A stretch of 64,000 nucleotides of DNA from Strigamia acuminata (Eukaryota > Arthropoda > Chilopoda > Geophilomorpha > Linotaeniidae): assembly GCA_949358305.1 (NCBI GenBank), contig OX442314.1, positions 64,241,369-64,305,368 on the forward strand, written 5' to 3'. Both the position numbers and the translations under genes were made by a program. Of this stretch, positions 43,594 to 54,248 are shown in pieces; position 1 is the first letter of the stretch, and each line of letters begins with the position of its first letter. The notes under the pieces were generated by a model. That model did no database searches and had not been told where the DNA came from. It saw only the letters and a program-made list of their open reading frames with translations.

Positions 43594-44955
43594 TTAAGGC
43601 TGGTTTTCCTCCTTTTCGAAGGGGATCAACTTCTCGTGTAAGATCTCGTACACTATACGCTGGCGCAAATCGATCGGGTGGCCATGGCGCATGTTGTCCC
43701 TGTCTTCGATATATCGGCGGGCAAAATATAAGATAGTGGGCCCGCAGCTGTCGCCGTCAAGCTGCTGCATGCGGGGCGGGTCCCACTTCTCATAGCCCCG
43801 TGGAAACACCATTCCAGCTCCGACAATACAATTATGCACTCGCTCCCAAGCAGGGCAACTGAAAGTCAGAACCCCACTCGGATCGTAGAGCGTTACCTGC
43901 GTTGGAAATTTGGTCCAATCGACCACAAACAATTGCCAGTGATCGATTTCCGGTATAGGAAAAATCCAAATTGACTTCCCATAATGGTCATGGGTTTTCT
44001 TCATCCATCTCCATGCTTCTGGAAATCGCTCGGCGTCTAGTATCATTTCGACAAAGTCGACTCTGACTGCCCATACTCGTTCATTAAATTTTGCGAGCAT
44101 TCGCAAATAATGATCAATCACACTTGGATGAACCCAAGCCCTTTCACCTGGCGCAAGGTGTCCAAGAGACGCCATTTCCCTATTGGTTATAATTATGGAC
44201 GGGTCATCTGACATAGTAATCGCTGTTTCATGCTTTGGTCGATAACTAAAAGCTACCGTTGCTTCCAACGCCTCCATCTGTTGATCTCCTTGTAAACGAA
44301 CGCGATAGAGTATCAGTTGTTTTGGCAAAATTACACAAGGGTCTTCTTTATACTCGCGCCGCCCGAGCGCTTTCGCACGCTGGATATTGCGTCTGATCTT
44401 GGCCTCATACTGAAGCAATTTATCTGCCGCACGAAACTATGCTTCAAAGACCAACCGTCCATCAAGGCCTTTCAGACCTTTTTTTCTCACTTCCTCGGTC
44501 ATACAGCGCTGCTCGACTCTAAGTTCTCCAAGACGCTTCTCATTTCGGGTTACTGTCTTCTCAGCCTGCTTCTTGATGACTTGAAGTCCCTTTTTCGTGA
44601 ATGCGCGCTTTTCCGCTGTATCCGCCATTCTTCTCCTTTGCTCACAGCGTTTTCGGCGCTCAATCTTGCTAAGTTGTTTCGGCGTCAAGGGCTTGTCATA
44701 TACTTTCGGCCGCGCACCGAGTTCTTTACGTTCGGAGAATGGTCGCTTAAATGTTACCAGTTCGGACAACGGTTTAATGGGAACAGTCGCAATGTCCTCC
44801 TCCTCAGCCAAGACATCCAAGTGTTCCAACTCCGACTGCCTGTCATATAAGTCAAACATCTGGGTCGAAACTCCCGAGCACACGGAAATATTGTCGTCTT
44901 CGTCTGAGCTGTCTTTTACGTCCATCCGACTAAATTTTCCCGTCATATCGTCCAT
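43594..44955 (-). CDS. Third ORF of Gypsy-E: Ulp1/SENP-like (C48) cysteine protease with in-frame TAG
   Basis: From ATG 44955 a first part of 172 codons has an acidic start (DSSDEDDNISVCSG) and a basic coiled-coil-like region (LSKIERRKRCEQRRRM). It ends in TAG at 44437-44439; the same frame continues for about 280 codons, so one protein of about 453 aa is split by a nonsense codon or read through. The second part carries the C48 signature in order: the His of DHWQLFVVDW, the Asp of VTLYDPSG and the Gln and Cys of QQLDGDSCGP. Ulp1/SENP enzymes cleave SUMO-type tags; related folds act as virion proteases. Which role applies here is not known. It lies between pol and the 3' LTR, preceded by an acceptor-like TTTTTGCACATATTAG. 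Confidence 0.85.
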
Positions 44956-45518
44956 TCAAGTCTAATATGTGCAAAAATAAATTAAATTCATTAATTACAA
45001 TTGATTAATGGCCAATACAATTCATGTTCACAATCAATTTGTCTAAATTTCGTTAAACTTTTAACTTTATACAATATTCAAATTATTTCATCTAAACCAA
45101 TTAAATATTCATAACTATTTCTATTAAATTTCAAAATTAAATGTCAAGTTAACATTTCAAAAATGTGCGAAGTTCTCTTTATTCGCTGGAAAAATGGCGA
45201 TAGATTCGTTCCGTTTTGTTCACTTTCGGCACTTTTATTAATGTTATCCAAAACTGGAGAAAAATGTCTCAAAAATTGTTCAAATCAACCAGTAAATTCG
45301 AGTTATTCTTGGTTCACTGCAAATAACTTGCGTTCGCCTCAAAAAACAAGAAAATACAACTTCAAAATCGTGTCACGTCTCGTCTGCGTTCATATTAACT
45401 TCCGCCAATTAAAAGTACCTACTTTCACAGAAAATATGCGAAATCCTCGTCAATCACACTCGGAGAATAACAATTCCCTTCGCTCACTGCAAATAACTTG
45501 CGTTCACTTAAAGAAAAG
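44956..45518 (-). other. Spacer between pol and third ORF of Gypsy-E
   Basis: AT-rich, no ORF. It holds two exact copies of a 22-bp sequence (TCACTGCAAATAACTTGCGT plus TC) at 45314-45335 and 45484-45505. Its end has a T-rich tract and TATTAG six bases before the ATG of the third ORF, a possible 3' splice site. Confidence 0.55.
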
Positions 45519-48500
45519 CTAGTAAAATGCAGTGTAATCTTGGCGTGGTTGCGATCTAAGTCGTCGTGACCGGAAATCACTTTCAGCAGGACGTCGCGCA
45601 TGCGTATCGGCGCCAACAGCATTTGCGACACCTGGTGATGGTTTCTGCGACCGATTTTTCTTACTTTCGTCTAGCGACGATTTTAGCAACTGATTTCGCT
45701 GTTCTAACTCAACTTCCTTTTTCACTCGACGTGCCTCAATTTCTTTCGGCCCGTAAATTGCCTTCAATCGCTCCCTTTCAGTTAGAACCGGCGAATCCGA
45801 CGTTTTATCTTCGGATTCAAAGAAATTCCGCAACGAAATTTGATCGTTATCATCAATAAACCTTTCCTTCGCTCCTATTTTAGGCTTATCTCGCGAATCA
45901 TCGTCCTTCTTCACAATTTCCGCATTTTGATCGTCTTTTTGCGAACTTCCTTGCACTTCATCAGAAAATGTTACTTTCTTTGGTGGTAAATCCTGCAGAA
46001 TAGTTTCTGGAATTTCCTCTCTCGGCTTGTATGGTTTTAAACGCTCAACATTGACAATACTAGTTTTCTTTCCTGATGAATTCCTCACTTCATAATCGTT
46101 TGGCGCTGTGCGTCTAACTATCTCATATGGTCCAGAAAATGGTGGCAGGAGTTTTTCGCTTAACCCTACTTTCCTATTTGGGGTTTTCAAGTAAACTAGT
46201 TCTCCTGGTTCGAATTCAACCACAATTCTGTCCAAATCAAATCTTCTCTTGCTTTTCTCACTCTGCCATTCTAGTCTTTCGTTGGCAATTTTCCGCATCT
46301 CCCGCATAAATCTAGAAGTGCGAAGAGTGAATTCCTTTCGAGGAAGATTCAAGTTCACGTCCACACTCAAATCAACTTCATAACCTTTCAACAAGTAATA
46401 TGGGGTATATCCAGTTGTTTCATGGACTGCTGAATTATAGGAGAAAATGACAAATGGTAAAAATTCATCCCAATCTGTGTGATCTTTATTAGTGTAACAT
46501 GTCAACATTTTGGCAAACGTTGCATTAAATCTTTCCGTTAATCCGTTGGTCCTTGGATGGTACCCGGAAGTAGATTTGTGCTGGGATTTAAACAGTGCTG
46601 ATACTTCATTGATCATTTCGTTCCTGTACTCTGTCCCCTTATCGCTGAGTATCTCGCGTGGACTTCCCTCTTTGAGCATCACCTCGAATACAAGAGTTTT
46701 CGCTGCTTCCAACGCTGTACATGCTGGAGCCGCTCTGGCGATGACTGCACGCGACAAGTAATCAGTGATAACAAATACAAACTTATTTCCACTATTTGAA
46801 ACTGGAAAGCTTCCTAACGTGTCTATACCAATCCTCTCAAACGGTCTTGAGATCGTCGACCAAGGTTGTAATAAACCTTTTTGTGGAGTGGTCATTGACT
46901 TACTTCCTGCGCAATGTGGACAACTGAGAACGTAATTCCTTACGTCCCTGTATATCCTCGGCCAAAAGAATCTTACTCTAATTCTTTTCCACGTCTTATT
47001 TAGGCCGAGATGAGCACCTACGAGCCCGTCATGCATTTCTTCTAACACTTGCTTACGTAAATGCTGCGGTACTACTAAAAGGTTTCCTTCCATGTTTAGA
47101 GAATTGTAACTTTTCTTTCTAAACAACGTGTTATCCAGGAGAACGAACTGTTTTAAAGGACGTTTCCTGTTTCTTGGAAGTTGCTCAATGTTCTCCATTG
47201 CGGTGATGATCTCCAAAATTTTCTCGTCCTTACGCTGTTCTACAGGTAAGTTGAGTTTTTCGAGAAGTAGTAAGGGAATAATTTCTTTTTCTTCCTCACC
47301 AATCTCTTCTTGGATTCGGCTAAGAGCATCTGCATCCGTGTGCTTCTTGCCTGACTTGTGCATCACATCGTAGTCATAATCTACCAGTTGTAAACTCCAC
47401 CTGGCCAATCTACCGTTGGGATTTTTCACCTTATTCAGCCATTGTAACGCAGAATGGTCCGTCACAATTGTAAATTTCCTACCGTAAAGATATGGTCTGT
47501 ACTTGTTAATGCCGAATATTATGGCTAAACATTCTCTTTCTGTAGCTGTGTAATTCTGTTCCGCTGTACTTAACAATCGACTGGCGTAACAAATCACATG
47601 TTCTTGCTTGTTAATACGCTGCTTCAAAATTGCACCGAGCCCATAAGCACTTGCATCCGTAGATACAATGAATGGCTCTGCAAAATTTGGATGTGCCAAT
47701 ACTGGTACCGTAACTAAAGCTGTCCGTAAGGCCTTAAACGCTGTTTCCTGTGGTGGTCCCCAATCAAAAGCTTCATCTTTGCGAGTTAAGTTGGCTAAGG
47801 GCTTAGATACGTCCGCAAATCCTGGAATAAACTTTCGATAATACGAACATAAACCCAAAAACCCTCTCAACTGCTTCAAATTTGTTGGTTTTGGAAATTT
47901 AGCTACACTTTCCAAATTACGTGGATCAGGTGACACTCCATCAGAATCAACTATGTGGCCTAAATATTTGATGGTATTAGTACCAAACGTACATTTGCTA
48001 AGTTTAACCTTTAAGTTTGCCAACCGCAGCTTGCTGAAGACAGCATCGAGATCCTGAAGATGCTGATCAAATGTCTTTGAAAATATTATAAGGTCGTCAA
48101 TATAAGCTATACAGACCTTGCCAAGAAGATTACCAAGCACCTTGTTCATCAATTTTTGAAACGCAGCTGGGCTATTACATAATCCCATTCCTAGGACGTT
48201 AAACTCAAAATGTCCGCTTGAAGTGGTAAACGCTGTTTTTTCACGATCCTGTTCATCTATTTCGACTTGATAATATCCTTGAATAAGATCCATCATCGAA
48301 AAATACTGGGCCCCTGCCAGTTGGTCCAATGTATCGTCAATCCTGGGCAGTGGGTATACCATTTTCTTTGTGATCGCGTTTAACCTCCTCCAATCGACAC
48401 AAAATCTCCATTTACCGTCTCTTTTCTTGATGAGAAGTACTGGTGCACTCCATGGACTTTCTGATTCCCTAATGACTCCCATCTCAAGCAACTTTCTGGT

Positions 48501-49463
48501 CTCTTCTGCCTCTACTTCTTTTTCTGCGATTGAACGTCTATAAGGCTGCAAATGTATTGGATCATGGTCCCCCGTATCAATTTTGTGTTTAAATGTTGTT
48601 ACTCTACCTAAGTCTTTGTCTGTGGCTGCAAATCTATCCTGATTCCTTTGAAGTAACTGCTTCATCTGCTCTTGTTGGCTTTTGTTCATCTTATCTTTAG
48701 CAATCGAGGAGTCAAAGTCAAAGCAATGTACTTGCTTTTCATCTGTCAACTCAACCGCTTTGGTTGAGGAGTCAGTGCAATACACTTGCTTCTCATCCAA
48801 CAACCCAATTTCGATAATGTAATACGCCTTACCAATTGCAGATTTCTCCTTCAGAAAGACTGATTTGTTTGTTGGATTAGCCACACGCAGAACTCCTTTA
48901 CCATACTCAAAATTTGTTAATGTTTTACAACACAAAATTCCAAACCTATCTATTACATTTCCTAGAGGTTCCATAAACATTTCTGTGGTTAGTTTTGTAT
49001 TTAAATAAACTGGTATAACGCATTCATGCATTGGTGGAATTGAGATATTCTTCATTACTCTGGCAACATAACTCTGGTCCGAAAATGATCTATTTATTGG
49101 AAAAACTGCTTCTTCTACTCCACTATCATTGTTCCGGCCCACAAAGATTTTTTGTAAATCATAATCGACGACAGTTCTCGTTGACCTCATGAATGGATCC
49201 CCCAATAAAAGCTGATGATGAAATCCTGACACTATTAATACTTCCACCTTATAGGTCAGTTTTCCAATTGCAATGTTCATTTTTGTTTTACCCACTGGAA
49301 CTACCAAATCCTTTCCTATCCCACGTAGCCTAATGTTAGGGCTGGGTGAATAATCCAATTGAAGAGCTATTGCAACTTCTTCGCTTAGCAGGTTTCGTTT
49401 GGCTCCAGTGTCCATTACCGCTTTTATTTCCATTTCTTTTACAATTACTGGGATCTCCAACAA
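45519..49463 (-). CDS. pol: Pol polyprotein of Gypsy-E (PR-RT-RH-IN), 1314 aa
   Basis: Numbers count from the first TTG at 49463; the frame is entered from the gag end through a -1 shift and has the basic stretch PKKRKRQKKKSK upstream. Protease DTGA is at 18-21. RT has FCVDWRRLN and YIDD near 454 (YLDD in Gypsy-1). RNase H has STDASAYGLG near 600. Integrase has HHCC near 810-855, IDTLGSFP near 880, SDKGTEY near 940 and NGLTERFN near 977, so the triad is complete. FSGPYEIV (GPY/F) follows. The C-terminal region is longer than in Gypsy-1, with a Glu/Lys-rich insertion, and ends in the same DYTAFY-type tail. No internal stop. Confidence 0.95.
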   Translation of the reverse strand: MLEIPVIVKEMEIKAVMDTGAKRNLLSEEVAIALQLDYSPSPNIRLRGIGKDLVVPVGKTKMNIAIGKLTYKVEVLIVSGFHHQLLLGDPFMRSTRTVVDYDLQKIFVGRNNDSGVEEAVFPINRSFSDQSYVARVMKNISIPPMHECVIPVYLNTKLTTEMFMEPLGNVIDRFGILCCKTLTNFEYGKGVLRVANPTNKSVFLKEKSAIGKAYYIIEIGLLDEKQVYCTDSSTKAVELTDEKQVHCFDFDSSIAKDKMNKSQQEQMKQLLQRNQDRFAATDKDLGRVTTFKHKIDTGDHDPIHLQPYRRSIAEKEVEAEETRKLLEMGVIRESESPWSAPVLLIKKRDGKWRFCVDWRRLNAITKKMVYPLPRIDDTLDQLAGAQYFSMMDLIQGYYQVEIDEQDREKTAFTTSSGHFEFNVLGMGLCNSPAAFQKLMNKVLGNLLGKVCIAYIDDLIIFSKTFDQHLQDLDAVFSKLRLANLKVKLSKCTFGTNTIKYLGHIVDSDGVSPDPRNLESVAKFPKPTNLKQLRGFLGLCSYYRKFIPGFADVSKPLANLTRKDEAFDWGPPQETAFKALRTALVTVPVLAHPNFAEPFIVSTDASAYGLGAILKQRINKQEHVICYASRLLSTAEQNYTATERECLAIIFGINKYRPYLYGRKFTIVTDHSALQWLNKVKNPNGRLARWSLQLVDYDYDVMHKSGKKHTDADALSRIQEEIGEEEKEIIPLLLLEKLNLPVEQRKDEKILEIITAMENIEQLPRNRKRPLKQFVLLDNTLFRKKSYNSLNMEGNLLVVPQHLRKQVLEEMHDGLVGAHLGLNKTWKRIRVRFFWPRIYRDVRNYVLSCPHCAGSKSMTTPQKGLLQPWSTISRPFERIGIDTLGSFPVSNSGNKFVFVITDYLSRAVIARAAPACTALEAAKTLVFEVMLKEGSPREILSDKGTEYRNEMINEVSALFKSQHKSTSGYHPRTNGLTERFNATFAKMLTCYTNKDHTDWDEFLPFVIFSYNSAVHETTGYTPYYLLKGYEVDLSVDVNLNLPRKEFTLRTSRFMREMRKIANERLEWQSEKSKRRFDLDRIVVEFEPGELVYLKTPNRKVGLSEKLLPPFSGPYEIVRRTAPNDYEVRNSSGKKTSIVNVERLKPYKPREEIPETILQDLPPKKVTFSDEVQGSSQKDDQNAEIVKKDDDSRDKPKIGAKERFIDDNDQISLRNFFESEDKTSDSPVLTERERLKAIYGPKEIEARRVKKEVELEQRNQLLKSSLDESKKNRSQKPSPGVANAVGADTHARRPAESDFRSRRLRSQPRQDYTAFY

Positions 49464-49561
49464 TGATTCTGATACCTGAACGTCAACTATAATTATCTTA
49501 CTCTTCTTCTTTTGTCTTTTCCTTTTCTTTGGGTGGCAACAATTTCTCTGTGGCCGTTCAA

Positions 49562-49996
49562 CTAGTTTTTCGAATTTTGGGCCTTTGTTTGTGCCTGAGG
49601 ATTAGGGTTTCCATCTTGCTGTTCACCTCTTCTCCTCTTTTTATTCCACTTCCAGCTGTTACTTCCACCTCTTTCCTGTTGCTGCTGTTGTTGTTGTTGT
49701 TGTTGTTGCCTGGGTGGATTGTAAAACTCACAACTGAAATGATGATAACATCCGCATGAACGGTTATTAGAATTGTTACTATTGTTAGTATTATAATTAT
49801 TGTAATTAGGGTTAAAGCCTTGTCTACTGCCTCTACTTCTACCTCCTTGATTATACTGTCCCCTATTCCTTATTGGCGCATACCACTGATTTTGTATCAG
49901 TATCGACTCTTCATCCAGCAAATCCACTGACTCCGCTTCTAATAATCGCTGCTTTAAATCAGCGACTTCAGCTATTAACTCAGCGTGGGTTGGTTG
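49562..49996 (-). pseudogene. gag: Gypsy-E gag, C-terminal piece
   Basis: Continues gag after the Copia-F insertion: THAELIAEVADLKQRLL, QNQWYAPIRNRGQ, an Asn/Gly-rich stretch and the Cys/His cluster CGCYHHFSCEFYNPP, then a Gln run and a basic tail. It stops at 49562 in the context CGAAAAACTAG, where pol begins in the -1 frame. Confidence 0.88.
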
Positions 49997-50540
49997 TGAA
50001 GGGCAGCAGAGGAGAGCAGCGCAAAATTCGGTGCAAACCGAAGCGTGGAAACGTGCGCGGGCGCCGTGTCACGGACACGGACGTAGCGACGATGCTACAA
50101 ATTGCCGAGACGAGTGCGCGCGGCCTAATGCCACTCATATGCGCCTAAACTAATTGTCAACAGCACAGAAGGTGCTCTAAATGAAATGCAATGCACTAAA
50201 AACATAAAACTTTACTGAAATGAATTGAAATCTTACATAAATGTCCATTTTCCAGGTGGAGAGAAACAGACAAGCACCAAACCGTGTGCGCGGCCATCTT
50301 GGATGGTGAAAAGTACAAGGATGACACCTGGTGTCGGAATTAGGCGTTACATAAACAAAAAAACTAGAGAATGCATGGTACTCCATGCTTAAGTACACAA
50401 AACGAGGTAAATATATAAATAATCATAAATAAAGTCGAGAATTGAATTATCACAACAAATACACTTGGATAATTAATAAACAAAAGATCAAATGTGATCC
50501 TATATCACATCGACACACTTTGGGCTATTTTTGACCAACA
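49997..50540 (-). repeat. 3' LTR of Copia-F
   Basis: On minus TGTTGGTCAAAAATAGCCC to CTGCCCTTCA, after the purine run CGAAAGGGGGAAT (50541-50553). From there to 50762 no gene is seen. Confidence 0.92.
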
Positions 50541-50762
50541 ATTCCCCCTTTCGATGGAAATAGGATCGGGGAAAATAACAATCGGATACTGGAATTACAG
50601 TGTACATGAGATCGAAAAAGGAAAATAATAAAGTCGAATCATCGAGCCGGGTACTGTTATTGAAGAACGCTACGAAAGCCCGAAAATTCCCACTGGAACT
50701 CGATGATCCTCAATGTCGGGTAATAACTTAAGAGTGTCACGAGAAAAAGTCACGGTGAAAGT

Positions 50763-51944
50763 TCAAAGTCGGAAGATCTTGGAGATTAACGATCGCAAAC
50801 GCTCAGAACTGAGCCATTTGGTAAAAATGTCCGCAATGTTCTGTTCACCGGAAACTTTGTGTAAACTGAAACATCCCGCCGTATACCACTCTCGTAGCCA
50901 ATGATATTTGACGCGGATATGCTTAGTCTTGGAATTCTCCACGTCATTCGAAGTAAACTGGATGGCTGCGAGGGCGTCGGAATAGATGATAGGACGAGAT
51001 ATTCTGTTCAAGATCGGGAACTCGGTGAAAATGTTGTCGAGCCAGAATGTTTCTTTAACGCACTCAACCAGGGCGATGAATTCAGCTTCCATGGTTGAAC
51101 ATGCGACCGTTGATTGTTTTCGGCACGACCAGCCAATTGGCACATTTCCGATGAAGGTTACGAATCCGCCGAAACTTAAGGACGTTGCCAAGTCGCTTGC
51201 CCATGAAGCATCCGTACAAGCCCACAATTGGCTAGAATTGCAGCCGGAAAGTTCGATACGATAGTCGATGGTATTGGCCACGTATTGTAGGACTTGGAGC
51301 AGGGCTCGGATGTGGGTTTCGTCGTAACACGTATTGAACTGACTCAGCGAAATGACCGAAAATAAGATGTCGGGGCGAGTTCTCGAAGCAAGAAACAGGA
51401 GCGAACCGATGAGAGATCGGTAAGGAAAGTCCGGTAGATTTTCGGTAGACCCCTTCACGAGCGTCGTCCCGGGTGTGACGGGAACCTTCACGAGGCGATT
51501 GATAGAGACCTCGAACTTCTTAACGAGCTTGGTAATGTAGGCGCGTTGCGTGATGAAGGTTCGCCCAGCGTCTCGGATGAACTCGACGCCCAATAGCCTC
51601 GTGATGGGACCAAGATTAACTATGTCGAACTTGGACGAGATAAGCCGGATGATTCGGGTTAACACGGTGTCGGAAGCGTAGAACAGTACGATGTCGTCCA
51701 CGTAAACTAGCATGACGGCACAATTGCCGTAAATGTACACACAATTGCACGCGGGCATCTTCCGAAAACCGAGAGCTCGAAGCGTTCCATCCAACTTTTC
51801 GTACCATTCCCTCCCCGATTGGTGAAGTCCGTAGAGGGATTTAACAAGTAGCCAGACGTTTGCGGGGTTCGAACAAGTTGCACCTGCGGGGATGCGCATG
51901 TATACCTTGTGCTTCAGGTCCCCATACAGGTATGCACTTTTGGC
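50763..51944 (-). pseudogene. pol: Copia-F pol remnant: RT second half and RNase H
   Basis: Begins at the deletion joint with AYLYGDLKHKVYMRIPAG, then LVKSLYGLHQSGREWYEKL, the YVDD box (LVYVDDIVLFYAS), LASRTRPDILFSVI, RNase H TDASWASDLATSLSFGG and STMEAEFIALVECVKE, ending ADIFTKWLSSERL. The frame is open but has lost everything upstream and is out of frame with gag across the joint. Confidence 0.9.
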
Positions 51945-52777
51945 GTCGAGTTCTTGCCACGCTTCTTGCTCTTGCTGCGAGAGCGTTGGAAAGAAGCTGT
52001 CGGTTGTTGATTCCGGTTGTCGCGTTTAGGATATGGGCACTTATTCGCATAGTGACCCATTTCGTCACAGTTAAAGCATTTGACCTGCGATAATGGACGA
52101 CGCGGACGAGAACCTTGGCGGGATTGTTGCGGATTTTGATTAGCCGCGTGAGCTGACGCCGACACGTTATGTAGTCCTACGGATTTGAGGCGAAGGTATT
52201 CGGATATGAGCTGTTCGGATACTTTGTCCGGTGTAAAATTTGCCACGGGCCAATTGTATATCGCAAACGTGGCTTGCGCATATTCCGGAGGTAGACGATG
52301 TAAGTATTGGTAAGCATGATGCTTCTCCGACACTTCTTCTTCCATGTCTCGTAGTTGGCGTACGTGCAGGTTAACGCGACTCACGAAATCGACCATATCC
52401 TCGTTTGGCTCGAGGTGTAATCCCAGAAATTGCCATCTCATGGCTGCTTGACGAGCCAGAGAACTGGGAGCGAAGATTTTCGACAAAATGTCCCAAGCTT
52501 CTTTCGGGGTATTGGCGTTGTCCAGTGTGGAGCGTTTTGCTTCGCTCACGTGACAATAAATGTGTCCCAACGCCTTGTCTTTCTTCAGTTTATATTTCTC
52601 AGTCTCTTTCGGGGTTAATGTCAATAAATATTCGGCCTCCTTTTCTTCGGTGACATGTCTCCAAAGGCCTTCTGACTTTAAGAGCATGCACATGGAACGA
52701 CGCCATTGTTCGTAATTGTTTATTCCTAGCATCGGACATTTCCCAGCCGTTGGTTCCGCGTAGCCGGATTTCTGCAT
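51914..52777 (-). CDS. gag: Gag of Copia-F, 287 aa
   Basis: Start set at ATG 52777 (MQKSGYAEPTAGKCPMLG); the frame runs on upstream without an ATG. It has the copia Gag fold features (NNYEQWRRSMCMLLKSEGLW, EAKRSTLDNANTPKEAWDIL, RQAAMRWQFLGLHLEPNEDM) and a CCHC knuckle CFNCDEMGHYANKC, then a basic tail KKRGKNST. The final residues after the joint come from the RT region read in another frame. Confidence 0.88.
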   Translation of the reverse strand: MQKSGYAEPTAGKCPMLGINNYEQWRRSMCMLLKSEGLWRHVTEEKEAEYLLTLTPKETEKYKLKKDKALGHIYCHVSEAKRSTLDNANTPKEAWDILSKIFAPSSLARQAAMRWQFLGLHLEPNEDMVDFVSRVNLHVRQLRDMEEEVSEKHHAYQYLHRLPPEYAQATFAIYNWPVANFTPDKVSEQLISEYLRLKSVGLHNVSASAHAANQNPQQSRQGSRPRRPLSQVKCFNCDEMGHYANKCPYPKRDNRNQQPTASFQRSRSKSKKRGKNSTPKVHTCMGT

Positions 52778-53702
52778 CCTGGCGTGAAAATCCTTCGACC
52801 TTGCACACCGCGAAAACACAAAGGCGTAGAGAGTGGTACGGGCGTAGTAGAAGACACTCGTAGCACTACACAATCCGACGTCACGATCACAAACACTAAC
52901 CGAAGCACAAGCACTTTCGAGGCGGAAAACCACAAATTGGAAGCCGATGCTACAATCAGCTGATAACCTAGAGTGAGTGTCCCCCTAGTGTCCTTTGAGA
53001 TCGCCTGGGATCGCGGGAATACTAGGTGGCGCAGGGCTCAGCCTCACTCTAGAATACAAATGCAGCTTGGACAGACTTGTCCGAAGGGCTGCACCGATTC
53101 TAATAGGGAACCAACCAAAAGCCTTAAATAATATCTTAAAATAACAAAGTTTCACGACAGGGAAGGAGAAAAGTTGATGAATCTCTCGCGTAACGTCACG
53201 CGAGCTCGTGATAAAGGCACGAGCGGGTTTTCTCGAAAAACCCGTTAAAAGCGCTAATTTGGATTCGAAAATCCAAATTCTTCTCATTAAATGAGGCTCT
53301 TCACGAAAATACGCCAAAAATTCGTCGTAATAAATCAGATCGTCGATACTGTGCATACGCCGGGGTATGACACAGCGAGAATCGTCTCGTTTCTCGATGA
53401 AAAGACGCTATTTTAGCGTTGTCGTGTCGCAAATCGACAAAAACTGAAAATAAATAAAAAATTCGACTCAAAATTCGCGAGACCGCGGAATTATGGTCGA
53501 AATTAAATGCAGGGTCGCGTGGAAAACAGCACAGACTGCTCTGGAACGTCGGTAACGTAGCGGCGACGTTTTTCTCACCGAAATCGGGCCGGAAATCGAC
53601 GTAAACCTAAAACGAAAAATTCGCCGCGAAATTCGCGAAAATTCGCTGAATTTTCGGCGAAAATTAGTGGCAAAAGAATAGCTAAACCATCCTCTGCTAC
53701 CA
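52778..53702 (-). other. Leader and primer binding site of Copia-F
   Basis: The primer site on minus is TGGTAGCAGAGGATGGTTT (53684-53702), a 19-base complement to initiator-Met tRNA. No gene in the leader. Confidence 0.85.
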
Positions 53703-53704
53703 AT

Positions 53705-54248
53705 TGAAGGGCAGCAGAGGAGAGCAGCGCAAAATTCGGTGCAAACCGAAGCGTGGAAACGTGCGCGGGCGCCGTGTCACGGACACGGACGTAGCGACGA
53801 TGCTACAAATTGCCGAGACGAGTGCGCGCGGCCTAATGCCACTCATATGCGCCTAAACTAATTGTCAACAGCACAGAAGGTGCTCTAAATGAAATGCAAT
53901 GCACTAAAAACATAAAACTTTACTGAAATGAATTGAAATCTTACATAAATGTCCATTTTCCAGGTGGAGAGAAACAGACAAGCACCAAACCGTGTGCGCG
54001 GCCATCTTGGATGGTGAAAAGTACAAGGATGACACCTGGTGTCGGAATTAGGCGTTACATAAACAAAAAAACTAGAGAATGCATGGTACTCCATGCTTAA
54101 GTACACAAAACGAGGTAAATATATAAATAATCATAAATAAAGTCGAGAATTGAATTATCACAACAAATACACTTGGATAATTAATAAACAAAAGATCAAA
54201 TGTGATCCTATATCACATCGACACACTTTGGGCTATTTTTGACCAACA
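53705..54248 (-). repeat. 5' LTR of Copia-F
   Basis: 544 bp; the same short ORFs occur in both copies, in line with identical LTRs. Confidence 0.92.

Larger units (their letters stand above)
49997..54248 (-). mobile_element. Copia-F: internally deleted Ty1/copia element in Gypsy-E gag
   Basis: LTRs at 49997-50540 and 53705-54248 are both 544 bp and seem identical. GGTTG flanks both ends (49992-49996, 54249-54253). The element keeps gag and the C-terminal half of RT with RNase H, but protease, integrase and the first half of RT are missing at a joint near 51945. It therefore cannot be autonomous, yet its termini, primer site and polypurine tract are intact. Confidence 0.93.
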
